64,000 nucleotides of DNA from an uncultured Rhodopila sp. (GCA_903851415.1 CAINOE010000095.1:58424-122423), one strand, 5' to 3'; counted from the first letter of the stretch, positions 26,392 through 35,305 are shown. Notes: generated by a model not told the origin, from the letters alone. A program made the numbers and translations.

Positions 26392-27156
26392 ATGAGGCGC
26401 GGGGCGTGGCTCGGCCTGTTGATCCCGCTCGTTCTCGCGGTGGCGTGGGAACTGGCGGTGCGTCATGGCCTCGCCTCCGGCCGCCTGATGCCCCCGCCGT
26501 CGCGGCTGGCGCAGACGGCCCGGGCGCTGAGCCGATCGGGCGAGCTGCAGATGCATGTGCTGGCCACCACACAGCGGGTCTGCGTCGGCTTCGCCATCGG
26601 GGCGGCGGCGGGGACCGTGCTGGCGATGCTGAACGGGGCGAGCGGCCTGGCGCTGCGGCTGCTCGATCCGTCGGTGCAGGCGCTGCGGGCGATTCCGTCG
26701 ATCGCCTGGGTGCCGCTGTTCATCCTGTGGCTGGGCATCTTCGAGACGTCGAAGCTGGCGCTGATCGCCCTGGGCGTGTTCTTCCCGGTCTATCTCGGCC
26801 TGCTCACCGCCATCCAGTCGGTGGATCGCAAGCTGATCGAAGTCGGCCGGGTGTTCGGCCTGTCGCGCACCGAGATCGCGCTGCGTGTCACCTGGCCGGC
26901 GGTGATGCCGGCCTGGATCGCCGCTCTGCGCACCGGCCTCGGGTTGGGCTTCATGTTCGTGGTGGCGGCGGAGCTGATGGGCGCGTCAGAGGGCCTCGGC
27001 TACCTGCTGCTGGATGGCCAGCAGATGGGGCGGGCGGACACCATCCTGGTGGCGATGATCGTCTTCGCGGTGCTCGGCAAGACCGCCGACAGCCTGCTGG
27101 TGGCGGCCAGCCGCCCGATGCTGCGCTGGCAGGACACGCACAGGCTGCGGCTGTGA
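26392..27156 (+). CDS. ssuC: Sulfonate-type ABC transporter permease
   Basis: The 254-residue protein has about six membrane segments typical of the BPD_transp_1 fold of SsuC/TauC/NrtB. The EAA-loop region reads GRVFGLSRTEIALRVTWPAV, the site that contacts the ATPase. The chosen ATG 26392 gives the usual start (basic, then LGLLIPLVLAVAWELAV). The stop overlaps the ATPase start (GTGA at 27153-27156). It works with the binding protein at 25302 and the ATPase at 27153. Confidence 0.9.
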   Translation: MRRGAWLGLLIPLVLAVAWELAVRHGLASGRLMPPPSRLAQTARALSRSGELQMHVLATTQRVCVGFAIGAAAGTVLAMLNGASGLALRLLDPSVQALRAIPSIAWVPLFILWLGIFETSKLALIALGVFFPVYLGLLTAIQSVDRKLIEVGRVFGLSRTEIALRVTWPAVMPAWIAALRTGLGLGFMFVVAAELMGASEGLGYLLLDGQQMGRADTILVAMIVFAVLGKTADSLLVAASRPMLRWQDTHRLRL

Positions 27157-27923
27157 GCGCGCTGCTGGTCCGCGGCCTCGGCAAGACCTACGCCGACGGC
27201 ACCGAGGCGCTGCGCGGCGTCGATGTCCATGCCGGCGAAGGCGAGATCGTCGCGATCCTCGGCGGCTCCGGCTGCGGCAAGACGACGCTGCTGCGGCTGA
27301 TCGCCGGGCTGGACGAGGCCAGCGCCGGGACGATCGCGGTGACGGGGGAGAACACGGTGATCAGCGCGGTGTTCCAGGAGCCTCGGCTGCTGCCGTGGCT
27401 GACCGCGGAGGCGAACATCGCGTTCGGCGGGCGGCGTCTGGGTGCGGCGCAGCGGCGGGACCGGACGCAGTCGTTACTGCGGAGGATCGGCCTCGCCGGC
27501 TGCGGCAAGCGCTGGCCGCGCGAGCTGTCGGGCGGGCAGCAGCAGCGCGTCGCCATCGCGAGGGCGTTGATCGGCCACCCCGGCGTGCTGCTGCTGGATG
27601 AGCCGTTCTCGGCGCTGGACAGTTTCACCCGGGCCAGCCTGCACGACCTGCTGCTGGATCTCTGGCGGGAGTTGCAGCCGACGGTGCTGATGGTGACGCA
27701 CGACATCGAGGAGGCCGTGGTGCTGGCCGACAGGATCGTCGTGATGCGGCCGCATCCGGGCCAGGTGCAGCAGACGCTGCGCGTCGGCCTGCCGCGCCCG
27801 CGCGACCGGCTGGCGCCGGAGTTCGATCTGCTCAAGCGCACGGCGCTGCGGGCGGTCAACCGGTCGCTGGCGCCGCTGCCGGAGACGCATCGGGCCGGGC
27901 CGGGGGTTTCACCCTGGCTGTGA
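27153..27923 (+). CDS. ssuB: Sulfonate-type ABC transporter ATPase
   Basis: The 256-residue product is a standard importer ATPase with Walker A GGSGCGKTT, Q-loop FQEPRLLPW, signature LSGGQQQR, Walker B VLLLDEP and switch histidine VTHDIEE. It starts at GTG 27153 inside the permease stop codon, so it is translationally coupled. The short 230-residue core with a C-terminal PRPRDR motif is usual for SsuB. It completes the first SsuABC importer of the region. Confidence 0.92.
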   Translation: MSALLVRGLGKTYADGTEALRGVDVHAGEGEIVAILGGSGCGKTTLLRLIAGLDEASAGTIAVTGENTVISAVFQEPRLLPWLTAEANIAFGGRRLGAAQRRDRTQSLLRRIGLAGCGKRWPRELSGGQQQRVAIARALIGHPGVLLLDEPFSALDSFTRASLHDLLLDLWRELQPTVLMVTHDIEEAVVLADRIVVMRPHPGQVQQTLRVGLPRPRDRLAPEFDLLKRTALRAVNRSLAPLPETHRAGPGVSPWL

Positions 27924-27969
27924 TCATTCACGAAAACGACGTATCATCAGGCAGGTGCGCGTCCTGACC

Positions 27970-28010
27970 GCGGGTTGCGGCCGGCACCGGCAGGCCATCT
28001 TGCAACCCGC
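27970..28010. terminator. Hairpin between convergent ssuB and sulfatase genes
   Basis: GCGGGTTGC (27970-27978) pairs perfectly with GCAACCCGC (28002-28010); the loop itself contains a GGCC...GGCC pairing. It lies in the 136-bp spacer between converging genes, where a bidirectional terminator is expected. A T-run is missing, as often in GC-rich genomes. Confidence 0.45.
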
Positions 28011-28059
28011 CGGGAAATGGTGAGTCTCCGGAGTCTGTCATGCGACCTGGTGCGGCCTG

Positions 28060-29514
28060 TTAATGCGTAATCAGCGCCGGATCCGGGGCGAGCGTCACCG
28101 GAACGGCGCCAGGGCGGTCAACCCAGTTCTTGCCAATATTGTTCTCGGTATAGCTGTCCGCCGACTCCGGCAGGACGGTCGCGTTCCAGGTGTCCCATTC
28201 GGCGGTCAGGCGATCATAGATATCCTTGCGGCGGTCCTTCAGATTGGCCCGCTCCATCGGATCGTCAACGACGTTGAAAAGGAAGGTGTTGTCGAGCACC
28301 TTCAGATACTTCCAATCGCCGACACGCGCCGCACGCTGCCAGAGCGATTTGTAGCGCCAGAACAGCTTGCGTTCGACTGGCGCCGCGCCATCGGCCAGTT
28401 GCGGCAACAGGCTGATCCCGTCCGGCGGATAGGCCGGGTCCGGCGCTGTCCCGGCGGAGGCGAGCAGGGTGGGCATCCAATCCATGTTGGCGGTGACCTG
28501 CTGGCTGACCAGGCCTGCCGGAATCCGCGCCGGCCAACTGATCAGCGCCGGCACCCGCAGCCCGCCCTCCAGCAATTCCTCCTTGCGGCCGTTGAACGGC
28601 CAGGTATCGGCAAAGCGCTCGCCGCCATTGTCCGACGTGAAGATGACAATCGTGTCGCGCTCCAACCCGTGCGCCTGCAGCGCGTCGAGCACCCGGCCGA
28701 CCTGCCTGTCGAGTTCGAGAATGATCGCACGATAGGCGGCCTGCGACCCGCCATCATAATGGCGAATGCTCTTGCCGATCAGGCGCTCCGACTCCGCCTG
28801 GTCATTCGGCCCCTCCCACGGCCAGTGTGGCGCGCTGAAATGCAGGCTGAGGAGGAAGGGCTGCTTGCCGGCAGCATAGCCATCGATGACCTGCACCGCG
28901 CGGTCGCCGAGCAACGTGGTCATGTAGCCGGTCTTTTGCACCGGCACGTCCTCTTCCCACAGATCGGGCCGGCCGTCGGTCGTCGTGTGGCGGAAATAAT
29001 CGACCGCGCCGCTGCGATAGCCGAAAAAATGATCGTAACCGCTTTTCAGCGGGCTGAAGTCCGGCAGGCTGCCGAGATGCCATTTGCCGACCAACGTGGT
29101 GGCGTAACCGGCCTGCTTCAGCAGCGACGGCAGGGTCGGGTGCCCCGGCGGCAGGCCGATATTGGGCTTGCTGATCGGCGGTGCAATCGGCTCCTCCAGC
29201 CCCACCGGCAGGCGCGCCTGATAGCGCCCGGTGATGATCGCCACGCGCGAAGCGGTGCAGACCGGCGAGTTCGAATAGGCCTGAGTGAAGCGCGCGCCCT
29301 GCCTGGCGATGCGGTCGATATTCGGCGTTTCGAAATCGCGCCGGCCATTGCTGGAGATATCGGCATATCCCATGTCGTCGGCGATGATGAAGACGATGTT
29401 TGGCCGTGCCGTCTGAGCCTCGGCCGGCGGTACCATCGCGCCAGTCACGGCCGTTGCGGCGCCCGTGGTGGCAACGGTCTGCAAAACGCGTCGCCGGGTC
29501 AATGAGTTGGCCAT
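28060..29514 (-). CDS. Tat-exported formylglycine sulfatase (arylsulfatase-like)
   Basis: Sulfatases hydrolyse sulfate esters. The 484-residue protein has a twin-arginine signal (SLTRRRVLQ, cleavage near AEA-Q at 33), the N-terminal metal site IADDMGYAD (Asp46, Asp47) and the formylglycine motif CTASR at 86-90, in which Cys86 would be oxidised by a maturase. TSDNGGERFADTWPFNGRK carries the second metal-site residues. It is the third gene of a leftward operon after a binding protein and an LLM monooxygenase, 57 bp downstream of the latter. No formylglycine-generating enzyme is visible in the window. The natural ester is unknown. Confidence 0.9.
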   Translation of the reverse strand: MANSLTRRRVLQTVATTGAATAVTGAMVPPAEAQTARPNIVFIIADDMGYADISSNGRRDFETPNIDRIARQGARFTQAYSNSPVCTASRVAIITGRYQARLPVGLEEPIAPPISKPNIGLPPGHPTLPSLLKQAGYATTLVGKWHLGSLPDFSPLKSGYDHFFGYRSGAVDYFRHTTTDGRPDLWEEDVPVQKTGYMTTLLGDRAVQVIDGYAAGKQPFLLSLHFSAPHWPWEGPNDQAESERLIGKSIRHYDGGSQAAYRAIILELDRQVGRVLDALQAHGLERDTIVIFTSDNGGERFADTWPFNGRKEELLEGGLRVPALISWPARIPAGLVSQQVTANMDWMPTLLASAGTAPDPAYPPDGISLLPQLADGAAPVERKLFWRYKSLWQRAARVGDWKYLKVLDNTFLFNVVDDPMERANLKDRRKDIYDRLTAEWDTWNATVLPESADSYTENNIGKNWVDRPGAVPVTLAPDPALITH

Positions 29515-29571
29515 AGTCTACGTCCTTGCTGGTCATTTCTGCGACATGAATGAGTGTGCCGCAGACGAGAC

Positions 29572-30891
29572 TTAAAGTCCCAGATTTCCTCGCAATGTTT
29601 CGTGCTCATACTCGCGGTGGAAAATACCCCGTCGCTGCAGTTCCGGTATGAGGTGGGCGGTCAGTGCCTCGAAACCCCAGTCGTAGCGCAGGACGAACGC
29701 GAGAAAGTTGAAACCGTCCGCCGCCCCGTGCTCATAGCGCTCCTGCAGTTGGTCGGCGATATTCTCGACCGAGCCGATGGGGAACCAGTGCCCGGCGGCG
29801 CTGTAGTGATAGACGATCAGATCTCTCGCGGTACGTACCTTGTCGGTTTCGATGAGTGTGCGGAACACCTCATAGCGCGACTGGCGGCCCTGCACGGACG
29901 CAACCTCGGGCAGGTCCTCCAGACGGATGGGCGCGTCGAGGTCGACGTCTTCGAAGTCGATGCCCGCAAACTGGCCGGCCAGCGCGCGGCGCCCCTCGTC
30001 GAAATCGATATCGTCGACAATCTTGCGCCAGGACCGCTGGGCTTCCTCGTCCGTGGAGCCGATCACCGGCGCCACCCCGGGCAGGATCTTGACGGCGTCG
30101 GGCGACCGTCCGGCCGCCCATGCGCGTTCTTTGAAATCGGCATACAGGGCAGCGGACGGTGCCAACTCCATGAGGCCGGTGGTGAAGATCACGTCGGCGA
30201 CCCGGGCGCCGAGCCCGCGGCCGGCTTCGGAGGATCCAGCCTGTGCCAGAATGGGCTTGTCCTGTGGGCTGCGCGAGATGTTGAGCGGTCCGCGAACGGA
30301 ATAGTTGCGGCCGCTCCAGTCGATGCGATGCACCTTGGCGGGATCCACTGTCTGCTGGTTCCGCTCGTCACGGCCAACCGCATCGGGTTCCCAACTGGTC
30401 CAGAGCGCCTGCACGACGGCGGCGAATTCCGCCCCAAGGGCGTAACGGTCGTCGTGGCCGGGCAGGCTCTTGCCGAAATTCTGTTCACCCGCCGACGAAG
30501 TCACCAGATTCCATCCGGCCCGTCCCCTGGAAATATGGTCCAGTGAGAGGATTTGCCGTGCCACGTTGTAGGGCTCGGTAAACGTGGTCGAGACCGACGC
30601 GATGAGACCGATACGCGAGGTATGCGCCGCGACCGCGCTCAGCAGCGTCACCGGCTCCAGCGATGGGCGCGGTGCGGTCTCGCTTGTCGCGACCGTATCG
30701 GCCAGGAAGATCGTATGGATTTTGGCCTGTTCGGCCTGGCGCGCCTGCTGAATAAAGACATCGATGTCGAGCAGGTTTTCCCCCGCGCTCCGGTCGCCCG
30801 CCTTGCGTGCCGCGCCGGCCGAGCCGAGGAGCTGACCAAGCACAAGACCCGGGCCGCGCTCGCTGATGCGGTTTCCCCATTTTTCACTCAT
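29572..30891 (-). CDS. FMN-dependent LLM monooxygenase (NtaA/SnaA/DszA type)
   Basis: Two-component flavin monooxygenases of this family use reduced FMN from a separate reductase to cleave C-N or C-S bonds, as in nitrilotriacetate and dibenzothiophene-sulfone oxidation. The 439-residue protein has a TIM-barrel pattern with HTIFLADTVATSE, GLIASVSTTFTEPYNVAR, RGRAGWNLVTSSAGEQNFGK and the C-terminal GAADGFNFLAFV. It starts 8 bp after the stop of the binding-protein gene at 30900, so uptake and oxidation of one compound are probably coupled. The substrate is inferred to be an organosulfur compound from the neighbours only. Confidence 0.85.
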   Translation of the reverse strand: MSEKWGNRISERGPGLVLGQLLGSAGAARKAGDRSAGENLLDIDVFIQQARQAEQAKIHTIFLADTVATSETAPRPSLEPVTLLSAVAAHTSRIGLIASVSTTFTEPYNVARQILSLDHISRGRAGWNLVTSSAGEQNFGKSLPGHDDRYALGAEFAAVVQALWTSWEPDAVGRDERNQQTVDPAKVHRIDWSGRNYSVRGPLNISRSPQDKPILAQAGSSEAGRGLGARVADVIFTTGLMELAPSAALYADFKERAWAAGRSPDAVKILPGVAPVIGSTDEEAQRSWRKIVDDIDFDEGRRALAGQFAGIDFEDVDLDAPIRLEDLPEVASVQGRQSRYEVFRTLIETDKVRTARDLIVYHYSAAGHWFPIGSVENIADQLQERYEHGAADGFNFLAFVLRYDWGFEALTAHLIPELQRRGIFHREYEHETLRGNLGL

Positions 30892-30899
30892 GAGAGTCG

Positions 30900-31913
30900 C
30901 TATGCCAGGACATCGGCACAGACGCGGCTTGCGAATTTGCCGGCATCCACACTCGGTTTGATAACGCCCACCGACTTCAGGTCATCGACGTAGAAGGCGA
31001 TCTCCTCCACGAACGGGCGCTGCACCGGATGATGATCGCTGGTGACGGAATCCAGCATCTTGGCCAGGTCTTCGGGCCGCTGCTTCGGCGCAAACGGGGC
31101 GTAGATCGCACCGGACTCGGCCTGATGTTCGCTGGCCCATTGCGCCGCTTCGATTACGGCACGGGTGAGAGCCGCAGCCACCGGGCGGTCGCTGCGGATC
31201 AGGCTGCCACGGATGCCGAGAACGCAGCAGGACAGGTTCTCGTAGCCGTTCTCGAGATTGTTGGTGACCTCGATCAGGTTGTTGTTGTGCTTAAGGATAA
31301 AGGCCAGCGGATCGCTGGTGCTGAGCGCGTCGATCTCACCCTTTTGCAGCGCCTCACCCAGCATGTCGGGCGGAAATTGCTTCCACTCCACGTCGTTGTC
31401 CGGATCGATGCCGTGCTTTTTTAATACGATCGAGAAAAAGTTCTTGTCCACCCCGGAGACGTCGCCGACACCCAGCCGCTTCTTGCGCAGATCGGTGATC
31501 CCTTTCAGACCGGAGTCGGAGCCTGCAAGAATATGCATGCAGCCGCCATGCGTGCCGGCTGTCAGCTTGACATCGAACCCTTGTTCCAGAGGCTTCAGCC
31601 AGCGCAGGATCATGCCGACACCGGCGTCGGCCTTGCCCGTGGAGATCGCCTCCAGCAAAAGATCCGTTGAACCCGCCCAGTTGACGAACTCGACGTCGAG
31701 GTTGTGCTTGGTAAAGAAGCCTTTTTTGTCGGCGACCGGAATGGCTATCATGCAAAGTGCGGTCGGCATCCAGGCCAGCGTCACCTTGCGCGGCGGCCCT
31801 TCCAGCCGAGGCGTATCCTGAGCCAGGGCCCGCACGGCAGGTGGCACCAGGCCAGCCAGCGAAAGGGCGGAAAGCAGATGCCGCCGGGACACACCGAACG
31901 TTGATTGGATCAT
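30900..31913 (-). CDS. ABC transporter substrate-binding protein (NMT1/SsuA-like)
   Basis: The 337-residue product has a twin-arginine-type export signal (VSRRHLLSALSLAGLV) and a sulfonate/nitrate-type binding fold: KKGFFTKHNLDVEFVNWAGS, LLLEAISTGKADAGVGM, ITDLRKKRLGVGDVSGVDK. I chose ATG 31913 over ATG 31925 because GGAG lies 6 nt before it. No permease or ATPase gene accompanies it, so it would have to use an importer encoded elsewhere, such as one of the SsuBC pairs in this window. It heads an operon with an LLM monooxygenase and a sulfatase. Confidence 0.85.
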   Translation of the reverse strand: MIQSTFGVSRRHLLSALSLAGLVPPAVRALAQDTPRLEGPPRKVTLAWMPTALCMIAIPVADKKGFFTKHNLDVEFVNWAGSTDLLLEAISTGKADAGVGMILRWLKPLEQGFDVKLTAGTHGGCMHILAGSDSGLKGITDLRKKRLGVGDVSGVDKNFFSIVLKKHGIDPDNDVEWKQFPPDMLGEALQKGEIDALSTSDPLAFILKHNNNLIEVTNNLENGYENLSCCVLGIRGSLIRSDRPVAAALTRAVIEAAQWASEHQAESGAIYAPFAPKQRPEDLAKMLDSVTSDHHPVQRPFVEEIAFYVDDLKSVGVIKPSVDAGKFASRVCADVLA

Positions 31914-32029
31914 GACGGGCTCCATCGGTCTGTGAGGGTGGAATACATATTCACACGCCCCACGAGGGTGGTCAATAGGTGAGTAACAATGTGCGTGTGT
32001 GTAATTCGCATAAGGCGCGGGCGAACGCG

Positions 32030-32303
32030 CTTATCCCGCGCGGACCGGGCGGCGCAGCAGCGCAGCCGCTTGCCGCGCAGATCGGCCGCGGACTCGATGC
32101 CGGAACCGGGCAGGGCGAGTAGCCGGCTGTTGTGCTCGATCCAGGTCAGGCCGATCACCCGCACGTTGCGCGATGGAGCGCGACCATATCGGCGGAATGT
32201 TGCCACCCTCGCGAAACAGCCGCGGCTGGCTCTGATCGTAATGCGCCTCGCGCACCCAGCGATCGGCATGCACGCGTATGCTGTTCAGGGTCGCATCGCA
32301 CTC
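32030..32303 (-). pseudogene. Sulfonate/DszB-like binding-protein remnant, frameshifted
   Basis: One leftward frame reads HADRWVREAHYDQSQPRLFR and EGGNIPPIWSRS; the next block RVIGLTWIEHNSRLLALPG and SGIESAADLRGKRL is in a different frame, with the indel near 32175. Together they match the N-terminal region of an SsuA/DszB-type protein (pattern G-G-x-I-P-P-I-W-A-R-S ... L-I-G-L-T-W). A stop (complement of 32304-32306) lies directly upstream, and the 3' part dissolves into other frames near 32050. Both ends are missing. It sits in the divergent spacer between the binding protein at 30900 and the LLM gene at 32449. Confidence 0.7.
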
Positions 32304-32344
32304 TCAGGCGAGGCGCCGATCGGCGTCGATTTCCATTCCAACTC

Positions 32345-32372
32345 TTGACCACGTGTTTAGACGATTTATACG
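32345..32372 (+). promoter_or_regulatory. Possible sigma-70-type promoter for the LLM gene at 32449
   Basis: TTGACC at 32345-32350 and TATACG at 32367-32372 are separated by 16 bp, in an AT-richer patch about 75 bp before the start codon. The match to the consensus is moderate and rests on position and spacing only. Confidence 0.4.
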
Positions 32373-32448
32373 CTTATCCCCAGAGAAATGCACGGCAAGC
32401 ACATCCGGTCAGCTCGTCCGGCCCCATCCACCACCATAGGACCCTCCC

Positions 32449-33774
32449 ATGGCCGCGCCGAGACGCCTGCATCTGAACCTCAATTTTCTGTCGGCCGGCA
32501 GCCATGCGGCGGCGTGGCTCTGGCCTGGCAACCGGCCCGACGCCTTCGTCGACCCCACCTACCTGGTGGAAACCGCGCGCCTCGCCGAGCGAGGCACGTT
32601 TGACGCGGTGTTTCTCGCCGATCATCCCAGCATGCCCGCCCGTTCGGATCTCCGCCCGTTCCAGGCGCTGGAGCCGAGCATCGTTCTGACCGCGATCGCC
32701 GGCGCGACCAGCCATATCGGCCTGATCGGAACAATCTCCTCCAGTTACAACGCACCCTGGAACATTGCGCGGCGCTTCGCCTCGCTGGATATCATCAGCG
32801 GCGGCCGGGCGGGCATCAACATCGTTACTACAGCCGATTGGACAGCGGCGTTCAATTTCGGGTCGGAGGCGGCGGCCGACCATGCCACCCGCTATGACCG
32901 GGCCGTCGAGTTCACCGATGTCCTCAAAGCCCTGTGGAACAGTTGGCAGGATGACGCGCTGGTCGGGGACAAGGCGACCGGCGTCTTCATCGACCGCGCC
33001 CGGGTCAACCCGGCCCATCACCACGGGCGCTATTTCCAGGTGCAGGGAGCGCTGAACGTGCCACGCTCCCGCCAGGGGCATCCCGTCATCCTCCAGGCCG
33101 GCGGATCGGATGACGGGCTGGAATTGGCGGCACGCCATGCCGAAGCGGTGTTCACCGCCGCGCATACGCCCGAGGATTCGCTGACCTATGCGCACCGGCT
33201 GCGGGCGCGCGCCGAGGCGCTGGGACGCCCGCCGGGTTCCGTGCTGGTGCTGCCCGGACTTGTCACCATCATCGGCGGAACCGAGACCGAGGCCCAGCGG
33301 CGGGAGGAAGAGTTGAACGCGCTCACATCGACCGAACAAGGCGTCACCTGGATCAGCGGCCTGCTGCAAATCGACGCCTCGCGCTACGATCTGGATGCTC
33401 CCCTGCCGGACGACCTGCCCGTGCCGGCGGACGGCATGACGACGTTCGCCAGCGGCGCACTGGACAAGGCCCGGCGTCAGAAACTCACCTTGCGCCAGCT
33501 CATCCGGTCGCAGGCTGGCGGCGGCAGCAACCACCGCGCCATCGTCGGCACGCCCGAGCAGATCGCCGCATCGATCGAGACCTGGTTCCGCAGCGGTGCG
33601 GCCGACGGTTTCAACGTGATGCCCGATGTGCTGCCGTCCGGGCTGGAAGCCTTTGTCGACCAGGTTGTTCCGCTGCTGCGGCGGCGCGGGATTTTCCGCG
33701 AAACCTACGAGGGCGAAACGTTACGTGACCACCTCGGGCTGGCGCGCCCCGGCTGGGCGCCCCCTGCCGGATGA
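32449..33774 (+). CDS. FMN-dependent LLM monooxygenase (NtaA/SnaA/DszA type)
   Basis: The 441-residue protein starts at an ATG (RRLHLNLNFLSAG) and has the family blocks RGTFDAVFLADHPSMPA, GLIGTISSSYNAPWNIARRF, GGRAGINIVTT, HGRYFQVQGALNVPRSRQGH and AADGFNVMPDVLPSGLEAFV. The C-terminal IFRETYEGETLRDHLGL is characteristic of this subfamily and is shared by most LLM enzymes of the region. It appears monocistronic: the next rightward gene is only a fragment. It needs reduced FMN, and no reductase gene is nearby. Its substrate is unknown. Confidence 0.85.
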   Translation: MAAPRRLHLNLNFLSAGSHAAAWLWPGNRPDAFVDPTYLVETARLAERGTFDAVFLADHPSMPARSDLRPFQALEPSIVLTAIAGATSHIGLIGTISSSYNAPWNIARRFASLDIISGGRAGINIVTTADWTAAFNFGSEAAADHATRYDRAVEFTDVLKALWNSWQDDALVGDKATGVFIDRARVNPAHHHGRYFQVQGALNVPRSRQGHPVILQAGGSDDGLELAARHAEAVFTAAHTPEDSLTYAHRLRARAEALGRPPGSVLVLPGLVTIIGGTETEAQRREEELNALTSTEQGVTWISGLLQIDASRYDLDAPLPDDLPVPADGMTTFASGALDKARRQKLTLRQLIRSQAGGGSNHRAIVGTPEQIAASIETWFRSGAADGFNVMPDVLPSGLEAFVDQVVPLLRRRGIFRETYEGETLRDHLGLARPGWAPPAG

Positions 33775-33804
33775 AGGCGTGGATGCCGACCGTCGCCGGC
33801 ATGA
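33774..33804. repeat. REP-like fragment, second copy
   Basis: AAGGCGTGGAT-CCGACC-CGGCATGACG matches the right half of the REP-like element at 26341-26372, with a few changes. It directly follows and overlaps the stop of the LLM gene at 33774, a usual place for such repeats. Confidence 0.6.
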
Positions 33805-33841
33805 CGACGCGGCCCGGAACCCGCCACCCGGGCGCCAGGGA

Positions 33842-34250
33842 TCAGGCGGCGAAGCGCGCCGGGTCCAGCGGGTAACGGCCATAGACGCGCGCGGCGTTCA
33901 CCAGCGCATGCACATTGTTCGGCGGGCTGTTGACAGGCAGTCCGCAGCCGGTCGACAGCATGAAACCCTTCGGCGTATCCCAGGCCTTGCGCAGGCACTC
34001 CTTGACGTTCTCCCCAACCGTCTGCGGCGTGCCCAGATACATGCTGGCGGTGGGCCGCACATTGCCCGACAGGACAATGCGATCGCCGACGGCCGCCTTC
34101 GCCTCCTCCAGGTCGATGACGTCGTCGAGCGACAGCATGCCGGCGCCGGTCGCGGCCATTTCCGGCCAGATGCGGCGCGTGTTGCCGCAGATATGCAGCA
34201 CCGGCGGCCGCCCGGTCAGGGCGATGATCTCGCTGATCAGGCGCTGTCCG
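33842..34250 (-). pseudogene. Uroporphyrinogen-decarboxylase-fold methyltransferase remnant (C-terminal third)
   Basis: The leftward frame from about 34250 reads RLISEIIALTGRPPVLHICG, LSLDDVIDLEEAKAAVGDRI, LSGNVRPTASMYLGTP and MLSTGCGLPVNSPPNNVHAL, ending at 33842. This is the C-terminal part of URO-D/MtaA/CmuA-type proteins, including the conserved H-I-C-G metal-site region and STGCG block. The N-terminal two thirds are missing; upstream of the junction near 34240-34260 the frame reads only an Arg/His-rich complement of a permease gene. It is a truncated remnant. Confidence 0.8.
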
Positions 34251-34482
34251 TCGTCTTCATCGAAGTGGTCCGCGGCGTGCCGTTCATCTCGATCCTCCAT
34301 ATGGCGACGCCGCTGTTTCCGCTGATGCTGCCGCACGGCGCCAGCATCGACAAATTTCTCCGCGCCCAGGTGACGCTGATCCTGTTCGTTTCGGCCTACA
34401 TGGCGGAAATCGTCCGGGCCGGGCTGTCATCTGTTCCCCGCGGTCAGACCGAGGCGGGCGATGCGCTGGGTCTGAGCCACCG
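34240..34482 (+). pseudogene. Amino-acid ABC permease remnant (AapM/HisM-like)
   Basis: The forward frame reads ALSVVFIEVVRGVPFISILH, DKFLRAQVTLILFVSAYMAE and IVRAGLSSVPRGQTEAGDAL, ending at GLS about 34482. This is the EAA-loop side of a polar amino-acid importer permease of the AapQM type. It lacks start, N-terminal membrane segments and C-terminus. It is joined head-on to the truncated binding protein on the other strand, whereas in aap operons the two genes point the same way. A rearrangement is implied. Confidence 0.8.
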
Positions 34483-35208
34483 GTCGTCACCCCACCGAAT
34501 CGCCGGCGCCAAGGGCTCCTTCGACAGCCGCTCCGGCAGCAAAACATAGTCGTCCGGCCTGGCAAGCTGGGTGCGTTGGATGGCAAGGTCGGACGAATCC
34601 TGCGTCAGGGCATCGACGCGTCCGGAATCGAGAGCGTTCCGGAATTCACGGGAATCCTCGATAACCACGGATTTGAAGGTTTTGCCGCTCTTGCGGAAGA
34701 AGTCCGCTATATTCAATTCCCCCGTCGTCCCCGCCTGAATCGCGATCGTTGCCCCGTCGAGATCGGCTCCCTTCGTAACGCCAAGCGATTTCTTCACCAG
34801 CAGGCCCTGTCCGTCGTAGAAAATCACCGGACCGAAATGGAAGCCCAGCTTGAAGGCGCGGGTGATGGTTTCGGTCACGCCGGACAGCAGGATGTCGAAC
34901 TCGCCGGCCTGAAGCGCGGGCAATCGTTGCTTCGGAGCGGAGGATGTGAACTCCACCTTTGCCGGGTCGTTGAATACCGTTACCGCCAGTGCACGGCCGA
35001 AATCGACGAAGAAGCCCTGCCACTTGCCGTTGCTGTCGGGCGCAAAGAACCCCGGGGAGGTGCCGACGCCGACCTTGATCTTGCCGCGCTGGTTGATGGC
35101 GTCGAGCACGGAGCCGGCTTGGGCGGGCAGCGCCGTCGCGATGGCGGCCACGAGAATCGCTGATGCGCCCAACCAGTGGCGCATCCGTGCGGAGGAGAGA
35201 GGTTTCAT
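34444..35208 (-). pseudogene. Polar amino-acid ABC binding protein, C-terminally truncated (AapJ-like)
   Basis: From ATG 35208 the product has a signal peptide and an AapJ/BztA-like binding domain: LDAINQRGKIKVGVGTSPGF, GKWQGFFVDFGRALAVTVF, GFHFGPVIFYDGQGLLVKKS and AGTTGELNIADFFRKSGKTF, through LSKEPLAPAIRWGDDRW. There, near 34482, homology stops and about a dozen unrelated residues follow to a chance stop. About 70-80 C-terminal residues are missing compared with AapJ. The break coincides with the end of the opposing permease remnant. It may still be expressed and exported, but should not fold fully. Confidence 0.8.
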
Positions 35209-35276
35209 GCGATGATCCCATCGGTTTCGGGCCGCGCCCATAAATCTACTGTTCATCGTCGTTGTTATAAACGGTA

Positions 35277-35305
35277 TTGTCAACTGTGGACGTAGATATT
35301 ATGTA
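35277..35305 (+). promoter_or_regulatory. Possible sigma-70-type promoter for the binding protein at 35339
   Basis: TTGTCA at 35277-35282 and TATGTA at 35300-35305 are 17 bp apart in the AT-rich divergent spacer, 34 bp before the start codon. The match is fair; it was chosen by eye. Confidence 0.4.

Noticed and set aside
25302..27923. The first Ssu set as a nitrate or thiamine-precursor importer
   Set aside because: The families are related, but the receptor's sequence blocks and the sulfur-gene context fit sulfonates better; I keep the substrate open.
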